From assembly GCA_002633025.1 (NCBI GenBank), contig NMRB01000572.1, forward strand, positions 37,755 to 101,754: a stretch of 64,000 nucleotides of DNA, written 5' to 3'. A model generated the notes under the pieces. It saw only the letters and a program-made list of their open reading frames with translations, was not told the origin of the DNA and did no database searches. Both the position numbers and the translations under genes were made by a program. This document shows, piece after piece, positions 33,879-44,972 of the stretch. The stretch comes from Notospermus geniculatus. Taxonomy: Eukaryota; Nemertea; Pilidiophora; Heteronemertea; Lineidae. Position 1 is the stretch's first letter; each line of letters opens with the position of its first letter.

Positions 33879-35083
33879 GGCAGGCATCCTGAGCATCCTT
33901 TTCTGTATGGGGATTCGTCCCCAGAAAATTTATGATCGAAATGCTCTGAGATGCGATTACTGGCCAATCCTGAAGAAAAGGTAGGGGTGATGGTGGTTCA
34001 GATGACCCGTCTGACCTTTTGGTGTGCGAGGGGCATTCAGTCCCTTTCGGACATCGCTAAAGACATGTGATGCAAGGTTCGGAAAGTCCCTAAAACGACC
34101 CTTCAATATGGTCCATCCCCGGACATTGTAAGATGCTACTCGGTAGAAACGAAGTAGGGACATCTCATGACCTCGGACATGCCGGAGGTCAGCCATTCAC
34201 CAATCACCAGAATTGTGCTTAAAGTCGATTTTTCATCTGGGATTACGACCATTGTGAGTGGTAAATACGATTTTTCAGTGAGCTGATTGATTTCCCTTTA
34301 GCTGATTGGAACCAGTTACTTAATCAGGCCACAGCTCGGAATCGCTACTGGTCGAAGAATCAAGATATCTTCCACAACAAAAAATAACGTAGCCTATTCA
34401 CGGGGCCTCGCAGAATGATTGAGATTTTTGCCACGTTGGCCAAAAATTTGACAAAAATTCGACATGACTGATTCATATCAAGAAGTCTTGGTCGCCCACT
34501 CTAAAAAACAAACGCTACAAAAAACAATGAACGCCGGTTTATCGCTACAAGTAGCCTTTTCCTCCTGAAACTAGGCCTGGGTAAAACACCCGTTCAGGAC
34601 TAGCTGCTTCCTATCAGGAGCTCAGGCATCCCTCACAAGGAAAACAAATTATCCAACCTCTGTCAACGTCGACCCATCTCATATTCGCAGAAAAAGGCCA
34701 GTAACCTTTCAGAGAACAGTCTTCGACGCTCTCCACCACAGGAGGCGAGAATAGTTAAGAACTCTCCAAACCCGTGAGGCGCGTTTACCATCCAATTCCA
34801 GCGCCTTCATTACCCCTTGTGAGAAATTCATCCTCCAAGTCCTAATTTTCTCGACGGTTCCAATTTGAAACGAGTACAGATGCCCGCTATGCCATGAAAG
34901 CTTCATCAGAGTTACTGACTGGAAATTGAATTTTTGGCGGTGCGCGTTTGGTCATGGTTCCCTGAGCTAATCCTTTGCGAGAGAAATTGGTGCGAAGTTA
35001 AGCAGGAGGTAAATAATGGTTCTGGCTCTTAAATGATTAATATCTCATTTGTGGTGAAATGGCTCGCATTTATGATCGGTTGA
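33879..35083. other. No gene seen
   Basis: No coding region is recognised. Frames at 33957-34196 and 34709-34906 (minus) have no recognisable domain. Confidence 0.4.
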
Positions 35084-36266
35084 GATTCATGAAGATTTGA
35101 TCAGCAGTCCACATTGGATAAATGGATGGTGTGAGTGAATTACGGCTCCCTGTTGGGGTGAACGATGACTGGACGCTGCCCCGATGCTCACACGCAACGA
35201 GGTGAAGCTACACATTGACTCTGTACGATGCCACTACAGTGGAGGCTGGTTCTCCGATCATCTGTGGAACTGAAGTTGAGAGAGCAATGGACTACATGTA
35301 TGTAAAGCACAGTTGCTTGAACTATCTTTTGAATTGGCTAAAGTTGAGAGAGTAGGCTACAACTGACGATCACAAAATACTGATGGACAGGTCCAAATAT
35401 GGCCTGTCTTGGTAAGTTGGGCCAATGCTGTGGTCTATCAAAGAACACCGGTGCTCAACTATCTTTCGAATTGGTTCGAGGCGTAACCTGCGGACTATTT
35501 GACAAACGTGAAACAAGCCGAGTAGGCCTACACAATCACCGTTTATTCTGATGTCATGACCACGTTTTTTAGGTGAAATCCTCACGTCGTAGCTTTCAAC
35601 TCTGTTCGTGATAACCCACTGAGAGCAATCAACAACTTGTTGAACGATCAGGCCCTGTAGTGTCGTGACGTCAAATGGAAAGCTATTAACAATATTGGTG
35701 ACCAAGTAGGCCTACTTTCAATCAGTTTGAGGAAGTGCCCACCCAAGGACAATCACCAACGATTATTAGTAATACTAGTATTTCCGACTCGAATTACATA
35801 ATCATTCTTTCCTATGTATTTCCGGCAAATCACCGTAATCATGAACCCAGGATGGTCAGTGGGCATGATTGATCAATGTACAGCACATCACAACATTATT
35901 GCCCTCCTTATATTTACAGGGCTGAATGTTCATATCGTCTTCTGGTTTATTTTTTCTGCAATATCCGGAATGGTCAAGAGGAAAAAAACATGACAATTAG
36001 TACCCAGACCCGAAATGGAAGTAAAGCAATTAGCTGGCGATAATAACCGCTCAACAGGACGGTGTTGATCGGAGAGTTTCCGTTCGTTAAGTGACAAATT
36101 GTTCCCCGAAGTTAAATGTCCACAGTGACAGTTCTTGGCAGTCCCCAGCATCGATGCTGTGGGCTAAAACAAATGATACCAGGATGGATGGACTTAGCAA
36201 ACAGTTCTGTACCTACGTGTTCTTTAGGCCTACCAAAGAAGCTGGACACCGTTCCGAAAAGTATAC

Positions 36267-36758
36267 CTCATGTTATTATTATATTATATTATTACAATAT
36301 TTTTAGGTGCCCTTATCACGGATGTGCTCAAGGGCACCTTACACAAAGTAAAAACCTAATAAAAATGAAAGAAACATATTTAAGACAATTAATAAAACAT
36401 ATGACTAGGTGTTAAGATAAGCTTTTCTAAAAAGATATGTTTTGAGAGCCTTTTTAAAAGATGATAGTGTGGGGAGAGTCCTCATGGCGAGTGGTATGGT
36501 ATTCCACAGGGTTGGAGCTGCCACATAGAAAGACCTTTGTCCCAGGCGTGTGCTTGTGCGAGGGATGTTAAGCAGCCTCTGGTCACTGGAGCGCAGCGAT
36601 CGACCAGGCCTATACATGGATAGCATGTCAGCAATAGGGCCTATAGACTGGTGCCAGGTTGTTAATGGCACGATATGTGTGCACAAGGACCTTGAACTCG
36701 ATCCTACATGCAACAGGCAACCAATGGAGATCGATCATGACAGGTGTGATGTGATCAT
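36267..36758 (-). mobile_element. 5'-truncated LINE (non-LTR retrotransposon) with reverse-transcriptase C-terminus
   Basis: The minus-strand frame ending at 36405 encodes the conserved C-terminal end of a CR1/Jockey-group ORF2. It has LRSSDQRLLNIPRT, GQRSFYVAAPTLWN, and SSFKKALKTYLF. The preceding LHWLPVACRIEFKVL segment is in a different frame, so there is at least one frameshift and the copy is dead. The 3' end is at the left, with an AT-rich (TAATA)n-like tail. GTATAC at 36261-36266 and 36759-36764 flanks it. Unit 2 of the duplication has a single agtatacctagaacgg at the matching place, so this is a genuine insertion with a short target duplication. The rest of the element upstream is missing, as is usual for LINE copies. 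Confidence 0.9.
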
Positions 36759-36866
36759 GTATACAGAACGGCGCTAACACATTCGCAGCAGAGGTGGGAC
36801 GTGCATCTCATAGTGGCCGTTACATTAGCGGGTCACTGCCCGTGTGATATTTTAGCCACAACAGTG

Positions 36867-37230
36867 TACAGCGTAGCCAATACGACACCTCGGGGTAAAT
36901 ATCACCACAGCCATTCCCGACCTCCTGTGGTAGCCAATAAGAAGCTTCGAGACAAACAACTCCACAGGAGTTGGACTCGTTCGTAGATTGGCCAATAGGA
37001 CGCCTCGGGACAAACCACCACAGCCAGTCCCGACCTCCTGTAGTGGCCAATAAGAAGCTTCGATACGAACAACTCCACATGAGTTGGACCTCGTAGATTG
37101 GCCAATTGGACGCCTCGGGACAACCACCACTAGCCATTCCCGACCTCTAGAGTGTCCAATAAGAAGCTTCGAGACAAACCTCACTACAACCGTTTGACCT
37201 GGTATCGTAGGCAATAAGAAACCTGAGGAC
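36867..37230. repeat. Minisatellite, about 110-bp unit, in duplication unit 1
   Basis: Units contain ccaataagaagcttcga(g/t)ac, aactccaca(g/t)gagttgga, and gattggccaatagga followed by cgcctcgggacaaaccacc, about three copies plus partial ones. The several overlapping minus-strand frames with repeated SKLLIG and ASYWP peptides are by-products of the tandem array. Confidence 0.88.
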
Positions 37231-37433
37231 AAACATCACAGCCCAATCGCTCCATTTCCTGTAAGTCCGTTGATCTGTGAAGCAAGAATAATGCGACAAA
37301 ATAAGACATATCTAAGACTTCTTAATGGTCTCTTGCCTCATTGACGCAGGCATTTACTGAGGAGAACGATCACGTGATTTCCGAAATCCATTTTTCATCT
37401 CTGCGTCCGTGAACCAAGTGAAACTTTCAACTT

Positions 37434-37499
37434 GGTCGGGGCAGCCATCAACTAGTAAATACGGCTGAAGTCGTGTTGGGTTCGATTCCCGACCGGACC
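37434..37499 (+). other. tRNA-like sequence, possible SINE head or pseudogene
   Basis: Sixty-six bases can form an acceptor-like pairing (ggtcggg with ccggacc, 6 of 7) next to a T-arm-like ttgggttcgattcccga. There is no convincing D-arm or A box, so it is not a functional tRNA. Its counterpart in unit 2 (about 41155-41215) has gttcgattaccg, breaking the T-stem. A diverged partial repeat of the upstream part follows at 37510-37555. Confidence 0.35.
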
Positions 37500-38385
37500 C
37501 AAGAAAGGTTCCAACTTTCATCTTGTTCGGTGCAGCATCAGCTGTCAATACGTCGGAAATGTTGGGTTAGGCCAAGCGCACATGGACGGCAAATCTCAAT
37601 GCGGTAGGGGTGTTTTCAAAGTTGACTGACCAGGTGTGACAGGAATCAGCGTCCTAGGAATGCAGATCCTCCAAACAATAGCCCGCTATTGTAAGGTTAT
37701 ATTCGAATGGTCGTGGTCTCTCTAGCCATATATTCTAATCCCTCGCTGAATAATAAGACCGGACTTTGATTCCAGGGGGACTTGGATTCCTTTCACACCT
37801 GCTCAATGACGAATCTAGCAGCGTTGGGTCAGTCAACTTTAAAAACACCCCTACCGCATTGGGCTTTGCCGTCAATGTGCGCCTAGCCATTCCCGTCCGG
37901 AGCCCAGAGAGCCTTCTATTCACGTAGAACGTTCGGACTCGTTCATTTACCATCCTAAATATTGCAGGAAGGACAACCTACTGGGCCACGTTTATTATTC
38001 TGTCGATGTCAGAGTAATCAAGCTTTCAGGAAGGCATCCAAGCTGTAACGATCCTCGTCGCCGATCAGTCAGTTCCGCTCCGAGCAACCGAAGCCTTTTT
38101 ACTCCAACATAAAACAGTCGACGGCCATTGCTCTTCCTGAGAAAGACAGGCGGAACAATTGATATTTATGTGTTGTTAACCCTTGTTGACATCTCGAACT
38201 CCAGAATTTATGGGACGAGTGAGCTTTTTGTCTACTTACTGGACGAATTCCGTGAGTAGGTTCAAGTTTTGACTAATCTGCATTGGCAGAGGGATACAAT
38301 AAAACGACGTACAGCAACTTTTACAGCAATTCGGCCCTCCTGTCAGAAATTGAACATACCCACGATGACAGTCACCAGCAAGGAA

Positions 38386-38535
38386 TGGGGATCATAACTG
38401 TGATAGAGGGCAGCACACACTAATCAGGTCCTATACAATGGATGTCTTTTGTGTGGGAAATTGATCAGGACCTGAATGTTCCTTTCAATTCAATAGATTT
38501 AACCACTAGTGACACCTATTGAGGCAGCGAGTTAG
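38386..38535 (+). repeat. Dispersed repeat present only in duplication unit 1
   Basis: This block is absent from unit 2 (where the text jumps at cactaggcaggaattctaaag). An inverted relative lies at about 52530-52690, sharing ctcaataggtgtcactagtg, ctgatcaatttcccacacaa and the gctgccctctgtc/gagggcagcacac segment. No terminal repeat could be fixed. Confidence 0.7.
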
Positions 38536-39443
38536 GTTCGTCATTCTGAAGATCCTGCTCCCATGACCTGTAAGCATCACCATAAAGACAATTACTGTCA
38601 AATGTTTGTAATTAAAGTTAGCCCACGGAGGATATACCAGCCAATTCTTTGTACGATTTCTTAGAACCTTAACCAACCTTGAGAATGTTAGATGATCGAA
38701 TAAATCAGTATCAGAAAAACATCCCAAACCGTTCAGTTCAATTCATGTCCAGCCGAGTTTCCCCAATCCAGTGGGACGAACTACCACTTGCGACTCGGAC
38801 CGTTTCCGAACTTCTCCATGGTAGAAGACAGTATCACTAGGAATCAGGGGGAGTGGGGTTGGTGAAAATAACAGCTATACTATACACTACAATGAACATG
38901 TACTTGCTGTACAAGTTCGAGCTGTTACTTTTATCAACCGTGCTCCCACTGATCAGAAGTCGAGATACCGCCTGGTGGCGAACTCTGCCAGCCTACTGCA
39001 GTCGCAAAGTACATGCACTCAAAGGAGTCGAGGAAAGAAAGGCACTTTCAATATTACTAGAAATTCACCTAATGGACCATTTCATGAAAAGATTCATGAA
39101 GATTTGATCAGCAGTCCACATTGGATAAATGGATGGTGTGAGTGAATTACGGCTCCCTGTTGGGGTGAACGATGACTGGACATTGCCCCGATGCTCACAC
39201 GCAACGAGGTGAAGCTACACTTGACTCTGTACGATGCCACTACAGTGGATGGTGGTTCTCCGATCTTCTGTGGAACTGAAGTTGAGAGAGCAATGGACTA
39301 TGTAAAGCACAGTTGCTTGAACTATCTTTTGAATTGGCTAAAGTTGAGAGACTACGGACGATCACAAAACACTGATGGTCCAAATACATGTATGGCCTGT
39401 CTTGGTAAGTTGGGCCAATGCTGTGGTCTATCAAAGAACACAA

Positions 39444-39617
39444 GTGTTATATCTGCCAGTGTTTCTGTGGGTGAATGTGTCCCCTTATTGTTCGGGAAAC
39501 TCTGGTAGACAGATCGACATGTTTCTCTGTGTGTCCTCTGTTGTCAAGTCGCCGCTTATTCCGTCAGACAATAGGAGGGGAACACTCACAGATGGGGAAC
39601 ACTGGCAGATGTTACAC
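39444..39617. mobile_element. MITE inserted in duplication unit 2
   Basis: Ends gtgttatatctgccagtgtt and ...aacactggcagatgttacac. Unit 1 reads agaacaccggtgctcaac without interruption at about 35443-35460. Almost identical to 21036-21206, so the family was active recently. Confidence 0.92.
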
Positions 39618-39640
39618 CGGTGCTCAACTATCTTTCGAAT

Positions 39641-39807
39641 AGGAGCTGTCAGCGAGTTGACCACTAGGTGTCACTAGGGCCCAATTCAATGCATCTAGCG
39701 GACCCAGTCATTATCGATCGAGCAGCGATCATAATAGATTTCCTGTACATTTGGTCCGCTAAGACTGTGCTGCCATCTGTTAGCAATAAGCGCGGCTGAC
39801 TGCTCCT
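39641..39807. mobile_element. MITE, AGGAGCTGTCAG ends, inserted in duplication unit 2
   Basis: Ends aggagctgtcagc and ctgactgctcct. It interrupts tctttcgaat / attggttcga, which is continuous (tctttcgaattggttcga) in unit 1, giving a 2-3 base target duplication (AT or ATT). An internal inverted pair agcggaccc/ggtccgct is present. A diverged relative is at 50619-50768. Confidence 0.9.
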
Positions 39808-40705
39808 ATTGGTTCGAGTCGTAACCTGCGGACTATTCGAAAAACGTGAAACAAGCCGAGTAGGCCTACACAATCACCGTTTATTCTGATGTCATGACAA
39901 CGTTTTTGAGGCGAAATCCTCACGTCGTAGCTTTCAACTCTGTTCGTGATAACCCACTGAAAGCAATCAACAACTTGTTGAACGATCAGGCCCTACTACC
40001 GCCTACTACCGCCGTGATGTGAATTTACAATTGTTCACCAAATAGGCCTACTTTCAACAGCTTGAGGAACTGCCACCCAAGGACAATCACCAACGATTAT
40101 TAGTAATACTAGTATTTCCGACTCGAATTACATAATCATTCTTTCCTATGTATATTTCCGGCAAATCACCGTAATCATGAACCCAGGATGGTCAGTGGGC
40201 ATGATTGATCAATGTACAGCACATCACATCATTATTGCCCTCCTTATATTTACAGGGCTGAATGTTCATATCGTCTTCTGGTTTATTTTTTCTGCAATTT
40301 CCGGAATTTCCGGAATGGTCAAGAAAAAAACATGACAATTAGTACCCAGACCCGAAATGGAAGTAAAGCAATTAGCTGGTGATAATAACCGCTCAACAGG
40401 ACGGTGTTGATCGGAGAGTTTCCGTTGCTTAAGTGACAAGTTGCTGCCCGAAGTTAAATGTCCACGGTGACAGTTCTTGGCAGTCCCCAGTATCGATGCT
40501 GTGGGCTAAAACAAATGATACCAGGATGGATGGACTTAGCAAACAATTCTGTACCTCCGTGTTCTTTACGCCTACCAAAAGTATACCTAGAACGGCGTTA
40601 ACACATTCGCAGCAGAGATGGGACGTGCATCTCATAGTAGTGGTGATTACATTTACCGGGTCACTGCCCGTGTGACATTTTAGCCACAACAGTGTACAGT
40701 GTAGC

Positions 40706-40935
40706 CAATACGACACCTCGGGGTAAATATCACCACAGCCATTCCCGACCTCCTGTGGTAGCCAATAAGAAGCTTCGAGACAAACAACTTCACAGGAGTT
40801 GGACTCGTTCGTAGATTGGCCAATAGGACGCCTCGGGACAAACCACCACAGCCATTCCCGACCTCTAGAGTGCCCAATAAGAAGCTTCGAGACAAACCTC
40901 ACTACAACCGTTTGACCTGGTATCGTAGGCAATAA
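40706..40935. repeat. Minisatellite, about 110-bp unit, in duplication unit 2
   Basis: Same array as 36867-37230 but with about one fewer full unit, so copy number differs between the two duplicated loci. Confidence 0.85.
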
Positions 40936-42615
40936 GAAACGTGAGGACAAACATCACAACCCAATCGCTCCATTTCCTGTAAGTCCGTTGATCTGTGAAG
41001 CAAGAATAATGCGACAAAATAAGACATATCTGAGACTTCTTAATGGTCTCTTGCCTCATTGACGCAGGCATTTACTGAGGAGAACGATCACGTGATTTCC
41101 GAAATCCATTTTTCATCTCTGCGTCCGTGAACCAAGTGAAACTTTCAGCTGGTCGGCGCAAGATCGGCAATCAATACTGCTGAAGTCGTGTTGGGTTCGA
41201 TTACCGACCGGACCTAGAAAGCCTGCAATTTTCAGCTTGTTCGGAGCAGCAACAACTGAAACGTTGGGTTAGGCCAAGCGCACATGGACGGCAAATCTCA
41301 ATGGGGTAGGGGTGTTTTCAAAGTTGACTGACCAGGTGTGACAGGAAACAGCGTCCGAGGAATGCAGATCCGCCAAACAACAGCCCGCTATTATATTAGA
41401 ATGGTCATATATTCTAATCCCTCGGTGAACAATAAGACCGGACTTTGATTCCAGGGGGACTTGGATTCCTTTCACACCACCTGCTCAATGACGAATCGAG
41501 CAGCGTTGGGTCAGTCGACTTTAAAAACACCCCTACCGCATTGGGTTTTGCCGTGTGCGCCTAGCCATTCCCGTCCGGAGCCCAGAGAGCCTTCTATTCA
41601 CGTAGAACCTTCGGGTTCGTTCATTTACCATCCTAAATATTGCAGGAAGGACAACCTACTGGGCCACGTTTATTATTCTGTCGATGTCAGAGTAATCAAG
41701 CTTTCAGGAAGGCATCCAAGCTGTAACGATCCTCGTCGCCGATCAGTCAGTTCCGCTCCGAGCAACCGAAGCCTTTTTACTCCAACATAAAACAGTCGAC
41801 GGCCATTGCTCTTCCTGAGAAAGACAGGCGGAACAATTGATATTTATGTGTTGTTAACCCTTGTTGACATCTCGAATTCCAGAATTTATGGGACGAATGC
41901 GCTTTTTGTCTACTTACTGGACGAATTCCGTGAGTATAGGTTCAAATTTTGACTAACCTGCATTGGCAGAGGGATACATATGAAAACGGCGTACAGCAAC
42001 AACAATTCGGCCCTCCAGTCGGAAATTGAACATATCCATGATGACAGTCACTAGGCAGGAATTCTAAAGATCCTGTTCCCATGATGACTTGTGAGCATCA
42101 TCATAAAGACAACTGTCAAATGTTTGTAATTAAAGTTAGCCCACGCAGGATACACCAGTCAATTCTTTGTGCGATTTCTTAGAACCTTAATTATTAATGA
42201 ACCAACCTCGAGAATGTTAGACGATCGAATAAATCAGTATAAAAAAGTATCCAAAACCGTTCAGTTCAATTCATGTCCAGCCGAGTTTCCCCAATCCAGT
42301 AGGACGAACTACCATTTACGACTCGGACCTTTTCCGAACTTCTCCATGGTAGAAGACAGTATCACTAGAAATCAGGGGGAGTGGGGTTGGTGAAAATAAT
42401 AGCTCTTCTATACAATACGATGAACGTGTATATGTACTTGCTGTACAAGCTCGAGCTGTTACTTCTATCAACCACGTTCCCACTGATCAGAAGTCGAGAT
42501 ACCGCCTGGTGGCGAACTCTGGCAGCCTACCATTGCAGTCGCAAAGTACATGCACTCAAAGGAGTCGAGGAAAGAAAGGCACTTTCAATATTACTAGAAA
42601 TTCACCTAATGGACA

Positions 42616-44083
42616 ATTCAACCCCAATCACTTGGCACTCAGCACGTTACTTTCAGCATGCTAAAGAAATGTAAGTAACGGTCAAGTTATCTTACTTTAC
42701 GACGTAATCTCCACTATCAATCTCATGAAATCGCTGCACTTTCATTAATGGATTTCGCCTTAGATTGATTGCACCGCGGAGTGAACTTCGTTTTCTTTGG
42801 CGAAGTGGGCTGATAATCGGCGTTTAAACACATTGAATCGGCGGAGGAGAATAGTCGGTGAAAAGGAAGGAAGTCAGTGAATGGGAAAAACATGAGGGAC
42901 GTAATTTAAGTGCAGGATTATGTATAGTACGGTTTAAAATGTTGACAAACATAAACGGACGAGGTACGTCCTACGATTTTCATTTCAACTTGAAGGAGAC
43001 TGCTAATCCCTTGGTAATCCCCCGGTCAAGATAACGTTTAAGTGAAATTGATGGATTTGCATTTCAGTCGAGTCCAAAATTAAAGAGATCGTGTCGACAC
43101 GAGTTGAAATTAGAATTTACCGGGCCATTATATTGTGTACCATTCCTTTAAATGAGTTATAGTTAATCAGTATTTTGTTACATACATGTATGTCTTTATT
43201 CATAATGATACCCTCGGCTGCCCCCCTGCACTAGGCAATGCTGCTTCCATGTGGAAGGCAGGAGTAAGGACAAACATGGACGGACAGACAGACAGCACCT
43301 TTAAATCAAATTTAGAGTGGTGCAAAATACCTTCGGCAAAAGACGTCCGCGTATGACGTCACTTCTGCACATGCACAGAAACGTTTCAGAAAGTTTTTAC
43401 AAAATTATCATCATAATCATCATTTTTCTTGCAGAGTGTGATGCAATTATGATATTGGTTGTGACCTGATGCCTTTTACAGGCCAATGACTTTGTTTTGT
43501 CAAGAATGTGTAACCACAACAAAAATAGGATTACGGCAATGCCGCCAGAGTTTTTCGTAAAAAGCGATATAACAATTAGTGATATTGCTGGGTGCAATAA
43601 TTGGTCACGTCTAGGGGGCACTAGTTGTCGCGCTGATTTCTTTTACGTGGGATAACTATCACAATATGCAGATTACCAGCAAAGAGGTCACGAAGACTGT
43701 GCAGCACAAGCCGCCATGTTGTTTAAAAACGGGTAAATCCTGGGAACGAGGTTGCAATAATACCCGCGACGTCAAACTTGACAATTGGCGCTTTTTCCTG
43801 CAAAAACTAGCGTGAAAGATAACCTTTTACTGTATCTCACCTTACCGGGGAGCAATAAGCGTCATTAGGCAGCGCGCCTACAGTTCGACAACAACAGAGC
43901 CAATTTTACCATCGCGCGAATCTCTCACTCGGTGACAAATGCCAGTATCTTGTGTCAAAGACGCGCAGGAATGCCATGACAAAGACGGTGTCGTCCAAAT
44001 TGCCGTTTTACCGGCGGAGGTAGCTGCGAAATCAATGATACTTCACAATCATTAATGTGATTTTATATAATAGCGGGTCGGTG
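42616..44083. other. No gene seen
   Basis: No coding region or repeat family is recognised. The unique right flank of the large duplication begins at caattcaaccccaatcac. Confidence 0.4.
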
Positions 44084-44688
44084 TATTGGTTGTGTCAAAG
44101 CCGAAGAGAATAGAGGGGGATTTTCATCTCGTCAGCGTTTGTCACTCGACATGCCCCGAGTCGGGGGGTGAATTGGTGAGATACCTATCAAAAACTCATC
44201 AGTACTCTCCCAGGATTATCAAAAGCCGCCGCTATTGACGATAATATGACTAAATTGAGATGATCAACGTTAATACATTGTTCTTTCAAGGTTGAAACCG
44301 GCATTAATTCTGCCGGGTGGGTGATGCACAGCGGCGTGCTGCCTCTGACGTCATCGCTGTTCACTCTTATTTCAGTATAGGACCTTTTTTAGTTGGCCAC
44401 CTGGTGGCCAAATTTGGAATTAAATCGTGCGGAAATTCGGCAGGCACGTAGAGGGCATCTAGATAGGCCTGCATCAACATAAAGTAGGACACATTAGGGA
44501 GGTTTCAACTATGATGCCGTCATTCCCATTTATAGACTGACCAATCAGAGACAATCCGGGTACGAGGTTGATAACGTTGGTCAACCTCGCACCAATCGAT
44601 ACCTGCTTCTGATTGGTCAAGTCAACAGACTTTTGAAATAGAATTTGAAAGGGGACACCCTGCCAACTTCCGGGGCTCAAGGTAGAGA
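44084..44688 (+). repeat. Tandem duplication C, unit 1 (605 bp)
   Basis: Begins tattggttgtgtcaaagccg and ends ggtagaga. It includes a small foldback at 44539-44618 with ends gaccaatcagag / cttctgattggtc and an inner stem cgaggttga/tcaacctcg. Unit 2 starts directly after it. Confidence 0.93.
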
Positions 44689-44972
44689 TATTGGTTGTGT
44701 CAAAGCCGAAGAGAATAGAGGGGGATTTTCATCTCGTCAGCGTTTGTCACTCGACATGCCCCGAGTCGGGGGGTGAATTGGTAAGATACCTATCAAAAAC
44801 TCATCAGTACTCTCCCAGGATTATCAAAAGCCGCCGCTATTGACGATAATATGACTAAATTGAGATGATCAACGTTAATACATTGTTCTTTCAAGGCTGA
44901 GACCCATTAATTCTGCCGGGTGGGTGATGCACAGCGGCGTGCTGCCTCTGACGTCATCGCTGTTCACTCTTA

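Larger units (their letters stand above)
35084..39090 (+). repeat. Large tandem duplication B, unit 1 (about 4.0 kb)
   Basis: From gattcatgaagatttgatca at 35084 this unit is colinear with 39091 onward. It carries two blocks absent from unit 2: the LINE at 36267-36758 and a repeat of about 150 bp at about 38386-38535. Unit 2 has two MITEs absent here. The minisatellite at 36867-37230 has more units than its counterpart. No host gene is recognised in either unit. Confidence 0.93.
39091..42615 (+). repeat. Large tandem duplication B, unit 2 (about 3.5 kb)
   Basis: Second copy of 35084-39090, ending at about aattcacctaatggac (42615). It contains two MITEs not in unit 1 (39444-39617 and 39641-39807) and lacks the LINE and the 38.4-kb block. 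Other differences are small indels and substitutions. Short frames such as 42381-42674 are also present in unit 1 but resemble no known protein. Confidence 0.93.

Noticed and set aside
36820-37232. Several overlapping minus-strand frames with repeated SKLLIG / ASYWP peptides
   Set aside because: They occur in three frames of the same minisatellite, so they are by-products of a tandem array without stops.
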